DNA from: Antedon mediterranea
Lineage: Eukaryota; Echinodermata; Crinoidea; Comatulida; Antedonidae
Length of the DNA stretch: 64,000 bases
Direction of reading: 5' to 3'
Assembly: GCF_964355755.1 (NCBI RefSeq)
Contig: NC_092676.1
Location: forward strand, 10,212,288-10,276,287
Below the pieces are notes generated by a model that searched no databases, had not been told where the DNA came from, and saw only the letters and a program-made list of their open reading frames with translations. Below are positions 10,812 to 21,120 of the stretch, one piece after another (the stretch's first letter is position 1; each line of letters starts with the position of its first letter). The position numbers were made by a program, and so were the translations under genes.

Positions 10812-13800
10812 TTATGAAACTTGAGTGACATCTAGAACACCACAGTATGCAATTTGACACTCTGTCTTTGGCCGTTCATTGTATGTTTCTTGTGTCTCTA
10901 ACTTTTCTAACAGGTCTGTTCCTTCAATAACTCTCCTATCAACGAAAAAAGAATTCATTTATATTTAAGTAGGAGTTCTGTTGAGGCAGTCTTACAAAAT
11001 CCATCATTACTTTTGAAGCCCTTTCATTTCACAGGAAATGATGCAATAATTCTTTACATCCTGAACTTTGTCATTGTTTATGCTACTTGTTTTTAACTAC
11101 CATATAGTGCAAGAACCATTTTATTACGATGTGAGTTTGTTTTTCTATAGATGTAATGTTAATTAAATGTGTAATAACACAGCGTGACTTTCGGTTTCAT
11201 GACGCTTCAAGATAATACAAAACTGTCAAATCAGAAAATGCACATGTTTACAAACATGTGTGCATGTGCAGATTGACTGTTTGTCTATTTACTACAGAAA
11301 TTTGTTATCAAGACTACTGAAATTAATTTCAGCAAGTTGAGACCTCTGCAGTATTAATGGGTTACGAAAAAAAAAAGTTATGTTTCCTTGGATAATTTAA
11401 AATTATGTTGTAAGTCAAATGTAGTGCAATACATACCCAAATGCCACATATTTGTGATCCATCCAGGCTGCTGGCCTTAGTGTCACATAAAACTGTGAAC
11501 CATTAGTATGTCTGCCTTGGTTTGCCATTCCCAGTATTCCACGACTTGAATGTGAAACAGAAAAGTTTTCATCTACAGTATGAAATAATAAAGTAAACAA
11601 AAAATATCTTTATCTGTTCAAACAGCCTATAATCATGTATTGTACTATTATATGTGTACTAAAATCTGAGGTAGCCTGGCAGCAACATTTTTATTCCTCA
11701 ACGTCTCGAAAGAAATTATTTATAATACATGAGAAAAATTATGTGATAAATTAGGACATTATAGAGGGTGCTAAAGCATGGAGATAGATCGAATAGGTGG
11801 TATTAAGCAAGCTTGTATGATGCAATTGTCTGGAGGTATAGAGCTGAAGGTCTGGGTTTGAATCCCATCGAAATCTTCAATATTTCTTTTTTGGTTACTA
11901 GTATATTTAGGAAGTAGGTTGGCTATTTAGCAAGTAATCTCAGGCATTGTTTATGATTTTTCCCTGAGATGTTGAAAAATAAAAATATCGTAGCCTGGCA
12001 CGATAACATAGTGGACTGCTATAAGAGGTTGCAGACTTAGAAGTTCTGGTATGGTGATCTATGTATCTATTGCATTACTGTACCTGCAAAAAATTCTCCA
12101 TATATAGATTCTCCACCAGTGCCCACTCCTTGCAGAATATCTGAAATGAATTTCAATGTTTAAATAATAAAACATTGACATTATCACAATCTGCCATCAG
12201 GCTACCAAAACTATTATTATATATATATAAATGTTACTACCATATTTTTGTTGTTCCAAGATGTTTTGACTTTCTAATCACATTACAATATGCTAATAAT
12301 ATCACCCCCAACTGTACAACACTATTTTTCAAGGTTCGCCATGTGTGCATGGAACTTGTTAAAAGTTTAAAATAAGAATGAAAATTTGAACAGCAGACAT
12401 TTGTGGGAAAAAATTACTTTTTGTTTTCACATTTGTGAATGTTACCAGATTTGTTGAAGATTGAATTGTGACATCAAATAATATAACTTACCTCCTCCCT
12501 GAATCCATCCATTTGGTACAACACGATGGATGATGCTATTCTTGTAGTGATATGGCATCAGTACCTCCCCCTTCTTTGTTCCATTTTCTCCGGTGCACAA
12601 TGCACGGAAATTCTCGCAAGTTTTAGGACACTTGTCAGTGAAAAGCTGTTTGCAAACATACAGTAGGTATAATAATTACAAACAAAAATAGTAATTAATA
12701 TTTAGTTAAATATAATACAAATCTACTATCCAAAAAATTAACTAAAACATATAACTACAATGCCAAAATTGAATACGTCAATATTATGACGAATTATAGG
12801 TCAGAATCTTTATAATATATAAAAGATAGGATCTTGGTAATGCAAATACAATAGCCGGTATCACTGCATCGAGCCATATACACTTGAAATAAAACAACCC
12901 GATCAAAGATCCCTTTGCGAATATGTCATAAACCACAATTGCTACATCACTTTGGTGCAGAAAGATTATCAAAAAGGTTATATTGCATGATAATGCATAT
13001 TATATAACACCTATATAAATTCCTGTCATTTGATTGGACGAATGTGGGTCACATGGCGTGCAATAGTACGCACTATTCAACGATCGTTAAATAGTACTTT
13101 TTGAAACATTTTTGTTTGTTATTTAGATGTTATATAAAACAAATAATGAATGTTTTGTATTCGTGTAATGGTACAAATAATGGCACTTGGTGAATGATGA
13201 AAGGTTATATTAACTCGGCTTTGCCTCGTTGATATAACCTTTCATCATTCACCTCGTGCCATTATTTGTACCATTGCACTCATAAACATTCATTATTTGT
13301 ATACTAACCTAATATGTTATGTGTTGTAAATTTTCTGGAATTAATATGGACTTGGATATAAAAGTAAAGATTAATACACAAAGGCTGAAAATTCTACAAC
13401 AGCTAGTGGCAATGTCTAGTTTCAGTTGGCAATGGTGCCTACACAAATGAAAACGGACAGAGTCTGGCCTGCCTTTTATTTGTCTTGGCCATGTTGCTTC
13501 CACTCAAACAGATACGCCTTGAGTAGTTTACATTACAGCCATAGAAAAAAAATGTTTCGAAAGAATAAACCATCCAAAGCTAGAATGACAATCTGTGTTG
13601 ACAATGTTTACACAGATACAATTAAAAACAGCATTTGAAATAAAAAGAATAAATAAATGATTACCTCAAAAAGTAACTTTCCTTCTGGTTTGCCACCAAT
13701 TGAAATATCAAAGAAAACAAAGGTGTGCTGCAAAATGAAAAAAAGGCTGAATGCTACTATCAATTATATAGTATTGTTATTTGAATACATTCTGATAATA

Positions 13801-16800
13801 AATGCTGTGTGTATGATGATACAATAACGTATGTCAACCGGGTCAGCAACAGTGATTAAGTTCACTTAGGTCGACCCTGGTCTCCCTAATTTCCGTTTTG
13901 TTGTTATTTATATACTAAAATAGAACGAATAAAAAATGATAATGAAAAATGAAAGTGTACAGTAAATCACGATAGACAATGTCCAAGCATCACACGTCTA
14001 CACCACAAAAACCTGGTCAGGATAAACATGCCACAATATGACACACCAATGCTATACATAATAGTACCACAAACGATAATGGCCAAGTAGGATTCAGTCG
14101 GACTTGGTAAACTTAAAAGATGACATCCATTTTTTTATACTTTAGCTACCTTGTCCTTGGCAAATATATTGGCAGAGGCCAGGAAGAATGCTGGTGTAGT
14201 TGATGTCTAATTCACTTTCCATGGAAGACCAATAATGAATGTTTTATATATTATATATTATTCTATGCCTGTGATGTTTATATATATTCATTCTCACATA
14301 TTTTCTCATCTTATTGTTTCAAATTAATTAATTAAAATTTTCAGTACATCACCGGCCGGTTCTTTGCCTGTTGTGTTTATAGATTACTATTTTTTCTGTT
14401 ATAAATAAATTTAAAAACCTCAGGACATACCAAGTTAAAACCAAAGGAAAATAAGTTGACTTGATTCATATTAGGCTGTGTTCATGCATGATTCAAGTAA
14501 TACTATTTAGGTAAATAATGTATGTCACAGAGTCGGGTTTACAGTTTGAGTTAGCTTGTTTGTACTTACTCCTGTTTTTATTAGATACTGTTTGTAAGCT
14601 TCCTCTGCAAGAGCTGAATACAAAGGTTCAGGTCGGAAATCTTGATACTCCCAAGCCTCCATTGCCCACTTTAAAAACTCAACTGGTCCACCTGAAATAA
14701 ACAAGATAATAATATAATACTATCCTAATTGAATTGAACTTTCCTTTCTACATGTCCATTTGATTGGGGGGGGGGGGGGGGGGGGGTTGACTGGGGCAGA
14801 CCAAAACAAATACGCGAAGTGGAATTAATTTTTATTTGGAATAGAATTGATAGGCCTATGGTTGGCCAATCTTAAAAAAGATAAAAATACACTGTGAACA
14901 AATGCTTGTAGTGCGCCCAACACTCGCACATTTTGACTTGTCTCCCACCTAACACTGTGCTCCCAGTTTCTTATTTTCTCGCGAATTACGAAAATTGAAT
15001 TTTGTATTGTTTCTGCATAATATAGAAAAAAAGAAGTAAATTTACGACATTTAATTTAAACCATCTTCAGTCATAAATTATGGTTTTTTTCTAAACGGAA
15101 AACAATTGCTTTAGGCTTATCACACTGCACTCTCCTCGTCTCTCCTGGCTCAATGATAGAGAAGGCGTGTTGAGCTAAAAAACAAATCATCTCCCATTTT
15201 TGTTAACTTCAGATGTTGGCATATATGTATGAAACAAGTTTTCAGTGCTACAATGTAAAATCTATATTCGTAAAAAGTAGATTTAAAGATATTGGCTCCC
15301 TGAAAAAAAAATCTTAAAATTGTTTTTGTTGAAAATGCCATTTTAATTTCATCTATAGTTATCCACTTTCACCAAAAAATTGATCGAAGAGAAACTGTAA
15401 TTGAAAGCAAATTAATAGTCAAATTGGCTGTCAGTGTCAGCTAATGGCTAATGGGTTTTTGGTTGAATATAACTATTTATTTTGTCATTTTATAAGTGAA
15501 AACATAATTTTTTTCCGTTTTTGTTTCTATGGAAATGATTACTTTATCGCCGTGGCTAAAGATACGGTACCGTATCATAACTTCCGTTTGCTAAAGGTAC
15601 GGTAAAATTGCATTACGTCATGATTACCAAATGGAGTGCTGGTACATGTGTGACGTCATCGTATAAGGACTTTGGATTTTTTTTCATATCGCGAAAACAG
15701 TGATCAACCGCTTAACATTTTCTTTATGCTTCATTTATCGCTATTATCGCCATCGTGTGTGACAAAAACTAAATGTATAGCCTACGTCTGCTATTATTGA
15801 AAAGCCAAAACATGTTGATTTTAATTCTAGAATACAGAAAACCGTTTCAAAAGTCTAGAGGCCTAGGCCTACTTACTACGTACTATCTTCATTATATGAG
15901 TTTGTTTGTGTAGATAGCGGTTCCAGGTTTGGCCAGCTGCATGTGTGCGCTGAGTCACAGAATCAAAACGCACACATCCATGCAGCCTGGCGCCGCCGAT
16001 AGGCATTCATAGTGCAGACGCCATATGAACAAAAATCCAAAGTCCTTATAAAATGACGTCACACACGTACCAGCATCCCATTGGCTGATTATGACGTAAT
16101 GCAATTTTACCGTACCTTTAGTAAACGGAAGTTAGGATACGGTACCGTATCTTTAGCCATGGCGTTACTTTATTAATAAAACTACAAAAAAATCTATTCA
16201 AAGTCTGATCTTTATTTTTCATGTTTTTGGGGGACAATACATCTTTAAATAAATCCATAAAAACATCAACAAGTTAATGTGAACAGATGTTAAAAAAACT
16301 ATTACCAATCACTTGTCCATTGACAAATGCTACTGTCTTGTCTTTGAATGCCCACATCTCTCCTTTCAATTCTTTGCGTTTTTCTTCTAAATACATTTTC
16401 CATTCAAACTCTAATAAACCAATAACTTCTGGTGTAAGAAAATGTTCTGGAAATTTTGTTAGTAAATCCTGCAACATGAAACAAAATTTAAATATTTAAC
16501 AGAAGTTCAATTAATTTAACATACAGTTGAAAAAAAGATTATTAATATTATTTTCATATTTCAGGCGCATAAATCTTTTGAGCTAGGCCTAGCCTTGCTG
16601 CTAGACACCTCAGCCGGGTCAATAGGCGTAGTAGATATAGAATCTAGGCTAGGCCTAGGCCCTAGGCTAGCTTGTAACTACAACTACAGTCACTAGGGCG
16701 AAAATAAAAAGGCTTTGGTTGCTTGATACCTAGGCCTATGCTACTCAGATTATAGGCCTACTTATTAGGAATTTCTTACTTCAGCACAATTCTTTGACTT

Positions 16801-16881
16801 ATGAAATGTTTTATCTGCGAGAAGTCCAACAACCAGTACTTGAACTTCTCGTTGTGTATGTGACTGTTCCATCATCGACAT
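10812..16881 (-). CDS. PPIL6: PPIL6-like cyclophilin-type protein (8 coding exons)
   Basis: Exons on the minus strand: 16881-16780, 16468-16306, 14691-14570, 13727-13665, 12645-12492, 12140-12084, 11572-11437 and 10935-10812, all GT..AG. They sum to 921 nt, i.e. 306 aa plus stop; human PPIL6 is ~311 aa. The N-terminal third ([48 protein letters not shown]) matches the PPIL6-specific extension. The cyclophilin domain follows: [82 protein letters not shown]. Compared with cyclophilin A, the catalytic Arg (HR), the Gln of IQGGD and the Trp are kept. Phe60 and Met61 positions read Gly-Trp, Phe113 reads Tyr and His126 reads Tyr, so isomerase activity may be weak. The start is the first ATG of an exon with an ACAAA context. 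The cellular role of PPIL6 is poorly known. Confidence 0.93.
11765..11885 (+). repeat. Possible tRNA-like SINE fragment in a PPIL6 intron
   Basis: A B-box-like GGGTTTGAATCCCA near 11853-11866 follows a stretch with a loose A-box-like region (TGGTATTAAGCAAGC). No cloverleaf folds convincingly and no tail was identified. It could be a decayed tRNA-derived SINE or chance. Confidence 0.25.
13136..13304. mobile_element. Hairpin-type MITE or long inverted repeat in PPIL6 intron
   Basis: The arms run about 13141-13218 and 13222-13299 and are close reverse complements with a tiny loop. The outer part is AAATAATGAATGTTT, the centre is AACTCGGCTTTGCCTCGTT. A few mismatches exist (for example TTCGTGTAATGG against TGCACTCATA). 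It lies in the intron between PPIL6 exons 4 and 5. There is no coding capacity. The stem would fold strongly in RNA and DNA. Its superfamily is not determined because no target-site duplication is clear. Confidence 0.8.
14221..14410. repeat. Copy of a TTCTTTGCCTGTTGTGTTTA-containing repeat
   Basis: GTTCTTTGCCTGTTGTGTTT at about 14360-14380 also occurs near 10696-10716, in both cases next to TA-rich runs and a CCGG-containing segment. The second instance lies just downstream of PPIL6. The family and its limits are unknown. Confidence 0.45.
14764..14787. repeat. Long G homopolymer
   Basis: An uninterrupted G run of about 20 bases sits in the PPIL6 intron just upstream of exon 3. It could form a quadruplex, and it is an error-prone sequencing region. 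Confidence 0.85.
15283..16248. mobile_element. TTAAAGAT-terminus element, interrupted by a Mutator-like MITE
   Basis: The left end TTAAAGATATTGGCTCCCTG and the right end (read inward) TTAAAGATGTATTGTCCCCC are related inverted termini. Internal blocks (ATGGGTTTTTGGTT, CACTTTCACCAAAAAATTG) recur in the copies at 40709-41420 and 19541-24833. The element is split at TTACTTTAT by the 617-bp MITE at 15548-16164. Termini that contain TTAA make the target-site duplication ambiguous. There is no ORF; a non-autonomous DNA element is the best reading. Confidence 0.55.
15548..16164. mobile_element. 617-bp MITE with 9-bp TSD (Mutator-like)
   Basis: The termini are CGCCGTGGCTAAAGATACGG on the left and CGCCATGGCTAAAGATACGG on the right read inward, extending with mismatches for more than 80 bp (TACCGTATC, AACTTCCGTTT, GGTACGGTAAAATTGCAT). 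The element is flanked by TTACTTTAT at 15539-15547 and 16165-16173. A 9-bp TSD with long terminal inverted repeats fits the Mutator superfamily. It has no coding capacity and lies in PPIL6 intron 2. A related piece forms the outer flank of the giant foldback at 34667-34860. Confidence 0.75.
16550..16770. repeat. Cluster of TAGGCCTA / CTAGGC motifs in PPIL6 intron 1
   Basis: GCTAGGCCTAGCC, CTAGGCTAGGCCTAGG and related words are packed here and recur singly through the whole window (for example near 1001, 15857, 33570, 44805 and 63200). They look like a genome-wide short-word bias rather than a discrete element. Confidence 0.5.
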
Positions 16882-17728
16882 TTTGTTGTCAGTTGCCAAT
16901 GAGTTGTCTAGGTACGTACGTCGTGTTGTTTTTGTTTGTAATTGCTTGACTTACTGGTTTGTTCTATTATAACACGATGATAACAATCTAGGTAAACGTC
17001 TTTTTAGAAATTAAACACTTCCTAAATAATTAAATAATAAAGTATACTTTAAAATTTACATTATGAAATTTATCGGCTATCTAATAAAACTGAAGAAATT
17101 TTATCTAACACAATACAGTTTTTATAAAGTAAACTTACTCACCCTATATACTAATAGTATATTCTAAAAACCTGGGATTATTGAGGGCGCTGTTAAAAGA
17201 ACCATTGCAGTTCGCACATGTCTCAGCTGTGTTCAGCCTTTTCTGATCTTGCTTGTTGAATATGACACCTCCTCTCCTGACTTCTGAGTGACTGAGCTGC
17301 TGTGAGGTATTTTTATACTTTGGCTAGGCCTACTACCCACCCATATGAACAGGTTTATTGATCGTTCTAAGAAGTCCAGATATGGAAGAACATCAAGGAA
17401 GAGAAGACAAAAAAGTTGTACTAGGAAATGTTCGTATATTTTTTCGAATAGATTTCAGGTAGTTGACTCCTCCTCCTCTCTCTTGGTCTGCTGGCTGGTG
17501 TCTGTTTACACGTGACATTCCATTCCTCTTATTTATATTTGTTATCGCTTGATGGGTTGATGTTCCTCAAAATGTTGCTTTATCAGCAAAAAGTTGCCGT
17601 GTGGGCCACCAAGTCTTCACTGCTTCATCAGCAAAAAAAAAAAGAGTTGCTTTTGCATTGCATGCAGTGAAGTTGATTTGATGGTGTCCGATGAAATTGG
17701 TCGCGCTTGAATACGGGGCGCCGTTTGG
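16882..17728. other. Region upstream of PPIL6; no gene recognised
   Basis: This should hold the PPIL6 promoter (minus strand). No TATA box or other named site is claimed. No exon was recognised on the plus strand. Confidence 0.4.
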
Positions 17729-17773
17729 GACATTGCTAATTTTGTAGAAATATTACAATTTTGTCTACACATA

Positions 17774-18454
17774 CCGTACTGACGCGGGTATAAGCCCATA
17801 TCGGGTATAAGCCCACCCCCGACTTTTGACTAATTTTCATGAAAAATGAGGAACTCGGGTATAAGCCCACCCATTAATTCGAAGATCTACAGTGTGTGCC
17901 GTAATACATTATTTTGTATTTGGCGACGTCCATACACCGAATACAGCTTTGATCAAAACCAAGCTAGGCTAATATACGCTAGGCCATATGAGGCCTAGCG
18001 GTCCTGTTTTGTTTACACTCCATCGTGGTCGAAGATCGCTTCACACACGACGCTACGAGTCGCCAAAACGGAAAACCACTATTTGGTATCGGCTGCCATA
18101 AACAAGCTTATTAAATTTCTTTGGTATATTTCTATTTAACGAACATTGTATACTTGCTTTTCTGCTTGATAGATTCTTGTTCAATTGATGTTTAAAATAA
18201 GATATTCTACGATAAATTTAAATTTAAGCTTAATTTTCCGACACTCTACACCTCGTGTATTTAGAGGCAACGTCGTACACGTACGTCGCAACACCTCGTG
18301 AGGGCGCTCGCTCGCTCGCATGGTGGTGGAATACACAGTGTACATGTGCTGTTTTTGACGATCTGCATTTTTGGATCCTCGGGTATAAGCCCACCCCCAA
18401 ACTTGACGTGATTTCATGTTCAAGGGGGGTGGGCTTATACCCGCGTCAGTACGG
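17774..18454. mobile_element. 681-bp MITE, TIR CCGTACTGACGCGGGTATAA, TSD TA
   Basis: The first 25 bases and the inverse of the last 25 are identical; both begin CCGTACTGACGCGGGTATAA. TA flanks both ends (17772-17773, 18455-18456). The opposite arm of the foldback (near 34610-34650) carries the uninterrupted sequence, a natural empty site with a single TA, so the insertion is demonstrated. The word GGGTATAAGCCCACCC recurs inside near both ends. The TA duplication suits Tc1/mariner-like or related transposases. Small ORFs inside are not believed. Confidence 0.85.
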
Positions 18455-19130
18455 TAATTAATTTTGTCAACACAAAATTCATTTTGTATTGACAAAATTC
18501 ATTTTGTGTTGACAACATTTATTCTGTGTGGACAAAATTCATTTTGTCTCGACAAAATTAATTCTGTGTAAACAAAATTCATTCTGTGTAGACAAAATTA
18601 ATTCTGTGTAGACAAAATTAATTCTGTGTAGTCAAAATTCATTCTGTAACGACAAAATTCATTTAGTGGCGACAAAATTCATTCTGTAACGACAAAATTC
18701 ATTTTGTGTAGACAAAATTAATTCTGTGTGGACAAAATTAATTCTGTGTGGACAAAATTAATTCTGTGTGGACAAAATTCATTCTGTAACGACAAAATTC
18801 ATTCTGTAACGACAAAATTCATTTTGTGGCGACAAAATGTATTCTGTGTAGACAAAATTTATTCTGTGTAGACAAAATTCATTCTGTGTAGACAAAATTC
18901 ATTCTGTAACGACAAAATTCATTTTGTGACGACAAAATTCATTCTGTAACGACAAAATTCATTTTGTGTAGACAAAATTAATTCTGTGTAGACAAAATTC
19001 ATTCTGTAACGACAAAATTCATTTTGTGGCGACAAAATGTATTCTGTGTAGGCAAAATTTATTCTGTGTAGACAAAATTCATTCTGTGTAGACAAAATTC
19101 ATTTTGTCGCGACAAAATGAATTTTGTTAG
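18455..19130 (+). repeat. 20-bp tandem array, left arm (~33 copies)
   Basis: The unit is close to GACAAAATTCATTCTGTGTA, with alternates ending TAAC, TGGC or TGTGG. Each unit contains a quasi-palindrome (ACAAAAT..ATTCTGT). Variants are interspersed in higher-order order; for example a block around 18781-18860 is repeated near 19001-19060, showing internal duplication. It has no coding potential. Confidence 0.92.
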
Positions 19131-19190
19131 CCTAGGCTCGGTTTTAACATTTAAATTAGAAGGCGGAGTTTAAACGTGAAAAGGGCAAGA

Positions 19191-19540
19191 CAGGGTGAAG
19201 CTATAAATGATGACAGCGCGCGAATCTTTGACATTTGTTATTGGTTCAGTTATTATGGCTGAGTATGCCTCCGTCTATATTGCTATCATATTAATCTATT
19301 TTATAATATCGGGGACCCCTGAAAATATCAGATATGATCAGTATTCATACTTTGACAATTTAATATCTACGTCCTCAGTAATAATTATTATTATAATGTA
19401 TTCTATATTAAAAAATCGGAAAATGGTTTTTATAGAGCACTGCTTACTTAAGTAAAATTGTAGTAATGGGGCTATTTAATATTTTGTCGTTTAAAATATT
19501 ATTTATTAATCTTATAAAATGTATATACTTTATTTTAAAA
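19191..19540. other. Foldback interior, AT-rich, no gene
   Basis: An 82-codon ORF at 19207-19455 has no recognised domain and a hydrophobic low-complexity make-up. It is treated as chance. Confidence 0.35.
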
Positions 19541-19722
19541 TTAAAGATGTATTGTCTCCCAAAATCATGAAAAATTAAGATTTTTAAAATTGGACTTTGA
19601 ATAGGCCATTATGTAGTTTTAATGAAGTTGTTCACTTCCATAAGAAAAAAGAACGGGGAAAAAATTATTTCACCTATAAAAAGACAAAATAAACAGTTAA
19701 ATTACCCAAAAACTATAATAAT

Positions 19723-20545
19723 AATAATAATAATATTTATTCGGCAAAAGTTCATAAAGTACATTTTACAATTCATCTTGCCAGGAGCAAGTAATAGGCA
19801 TGAGCCCAAACAGAAAACTGCTCTTACTCCATCATTACTTATAAATACAAAAATAACAAAACTAAGTAGCACAAATTAAGTCAAAATAAAACAAAACAAA
19901 GTTATAATGAGATACACCAATTAAAAATAAGCTGCATTGAATAAACAATATAAACAATTACAACTTAATATTTTGAGATCAAATGTTTGATGAGTTGGGC
20001 TTTAAAGTCTGAAATTGTAGCACATTGTTTAATTTCATTGGGAAGTTGCTCCCATAATCTAGAGAAAATAACAAACGATGAATTTAAAAATGTATTGGTC
20101 TTTGCCTTCCAATGTATTAACCGCCCTTCACACCTCTCACTTGATCTCACAAACTCATTAAAGGATGATGGACAGAGGCCATGCATTATTTTAAAACCTA
20201 ATGTGAGTCTATACACTTTAAATATATCTTCAATACTTAAAATATTTAGGGTCTTTAACCTATATAAATATGAAGTGTCCCAATTTCTTTCTTTTCTGTA
20301 CATAATTATTCTAGTGGCCTTTCTCTGAACCCTTTCAAGTCTATACATATGAGATATTTCAGTAGGTGCCCACATACAACAACAGTAAGTCACAACAGGT
20401 AGTATTAGTGCTTTGTAAAGATTTAGCATTGCCATCCAAGACATTGCTTTACTACATCTTGAAACAAAACCAAGAAGTTTGCTTGCCTTACTACAAACAT
20501 AATCATTGGCTTCCAGACAATTTGACCATTTTTTGCTTTTAATTA
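19723..20545 (-). pseudogene. Non-LTR retrotransposon fragment: C-terminal end of reverse transcriptase ORF2
   Basis: The minus-strand frame from about 20545 to 19965 reads through KASKLLGFVSRCSKAMSWMA, LNLYKALILPVVTYCCCMWA, RLERVQRKATRII and FSRLWEQLPNEIKQC to a stop. This is the thumb and C-terminal tail typical of Jockey/CR1/L2-like elements (K-A..LGF, L..Y..LILPVV.Y, LE.VQRKA.R, WN.LP). The 3' end carries an ATT-repeat tail at about 19719-19740. The element is 5'-truncated and the catalytic YADD box is absent. It is a dead copy. Confidence 0.85.
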
Positions 20546-20652
20546 CAGTTTTTTTCAGGTAAATAATTTTTGTTCAGACCCAATTTTTTGTGAAAGTGAA
20601 TATCTATTATTTGACAAAACAACAAAAGATTAAAAAAAACATTTTTTTCAGG

Positions 20653-21120
20653 CAGGGCTGCAAATTAACTTTTTTACTTGGTAGCACTATCAAATTTGTA
20701 TGATGGCTCATAATAATTTTTGGTAGCACCACCAATTTTTTTAGTAGCACCTTTTCATCGACAACTAACCCCCTTCCCTCAAACCCCATCCGCGCAGATC
20801 CGTTTTTAGTTTAGTGGGGGGGGGGGGTGTATAAAAATGAAATACAGTACAACCTTAGGCTGGGGGTCAGGGGGGCCGCCAATGGCCCCGCTTTGGGGGG
20901 GGGGGGGGAGATTTTTGAGTAATTATAGGTTGTTTCAATCGATTTCTGAGCACATAAAAATTCAGCACTGAAGAATTCAATTAATTTGGGTTATGCACAT
21001 TTAGGCACTGGTCCTGATGATGCGCCACTTATATTCACGCAAGATCTATTATTTTTACGGTACAGAAAAAATTACTGCTTCGCGTAACCTTTCGTAGCCT
21101 ACGCGTAAATAGATCGTAGG
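20653..21120. mobile_element. Single hAT-like end (CAGGGCTGCAAATTAAC) and following DNA
   Basis: CAGGGCTGCAAATTAAC starts immediately where the duplicated retroelement copy at 24815 continues differently, so this looks like an insertion or rearrangement border. GGTAGCAC words recur downstream, and there are two poly-G runs (20817-20827, 20896-20908). The matching opposite end was not found, so limits are unknown. Confidence 0.4.

Noticed and set aside
11992-12062. tRNA gene candidate with TGGC..ATAGTGG A-box-like sequence
   Set aside because: No B box and no foldable T arm.
18181-18495. 104-codon minus-strand ORF
   Set aside because: Runs from the MITE interior across its terminus into the 20-bp array; chance frame.
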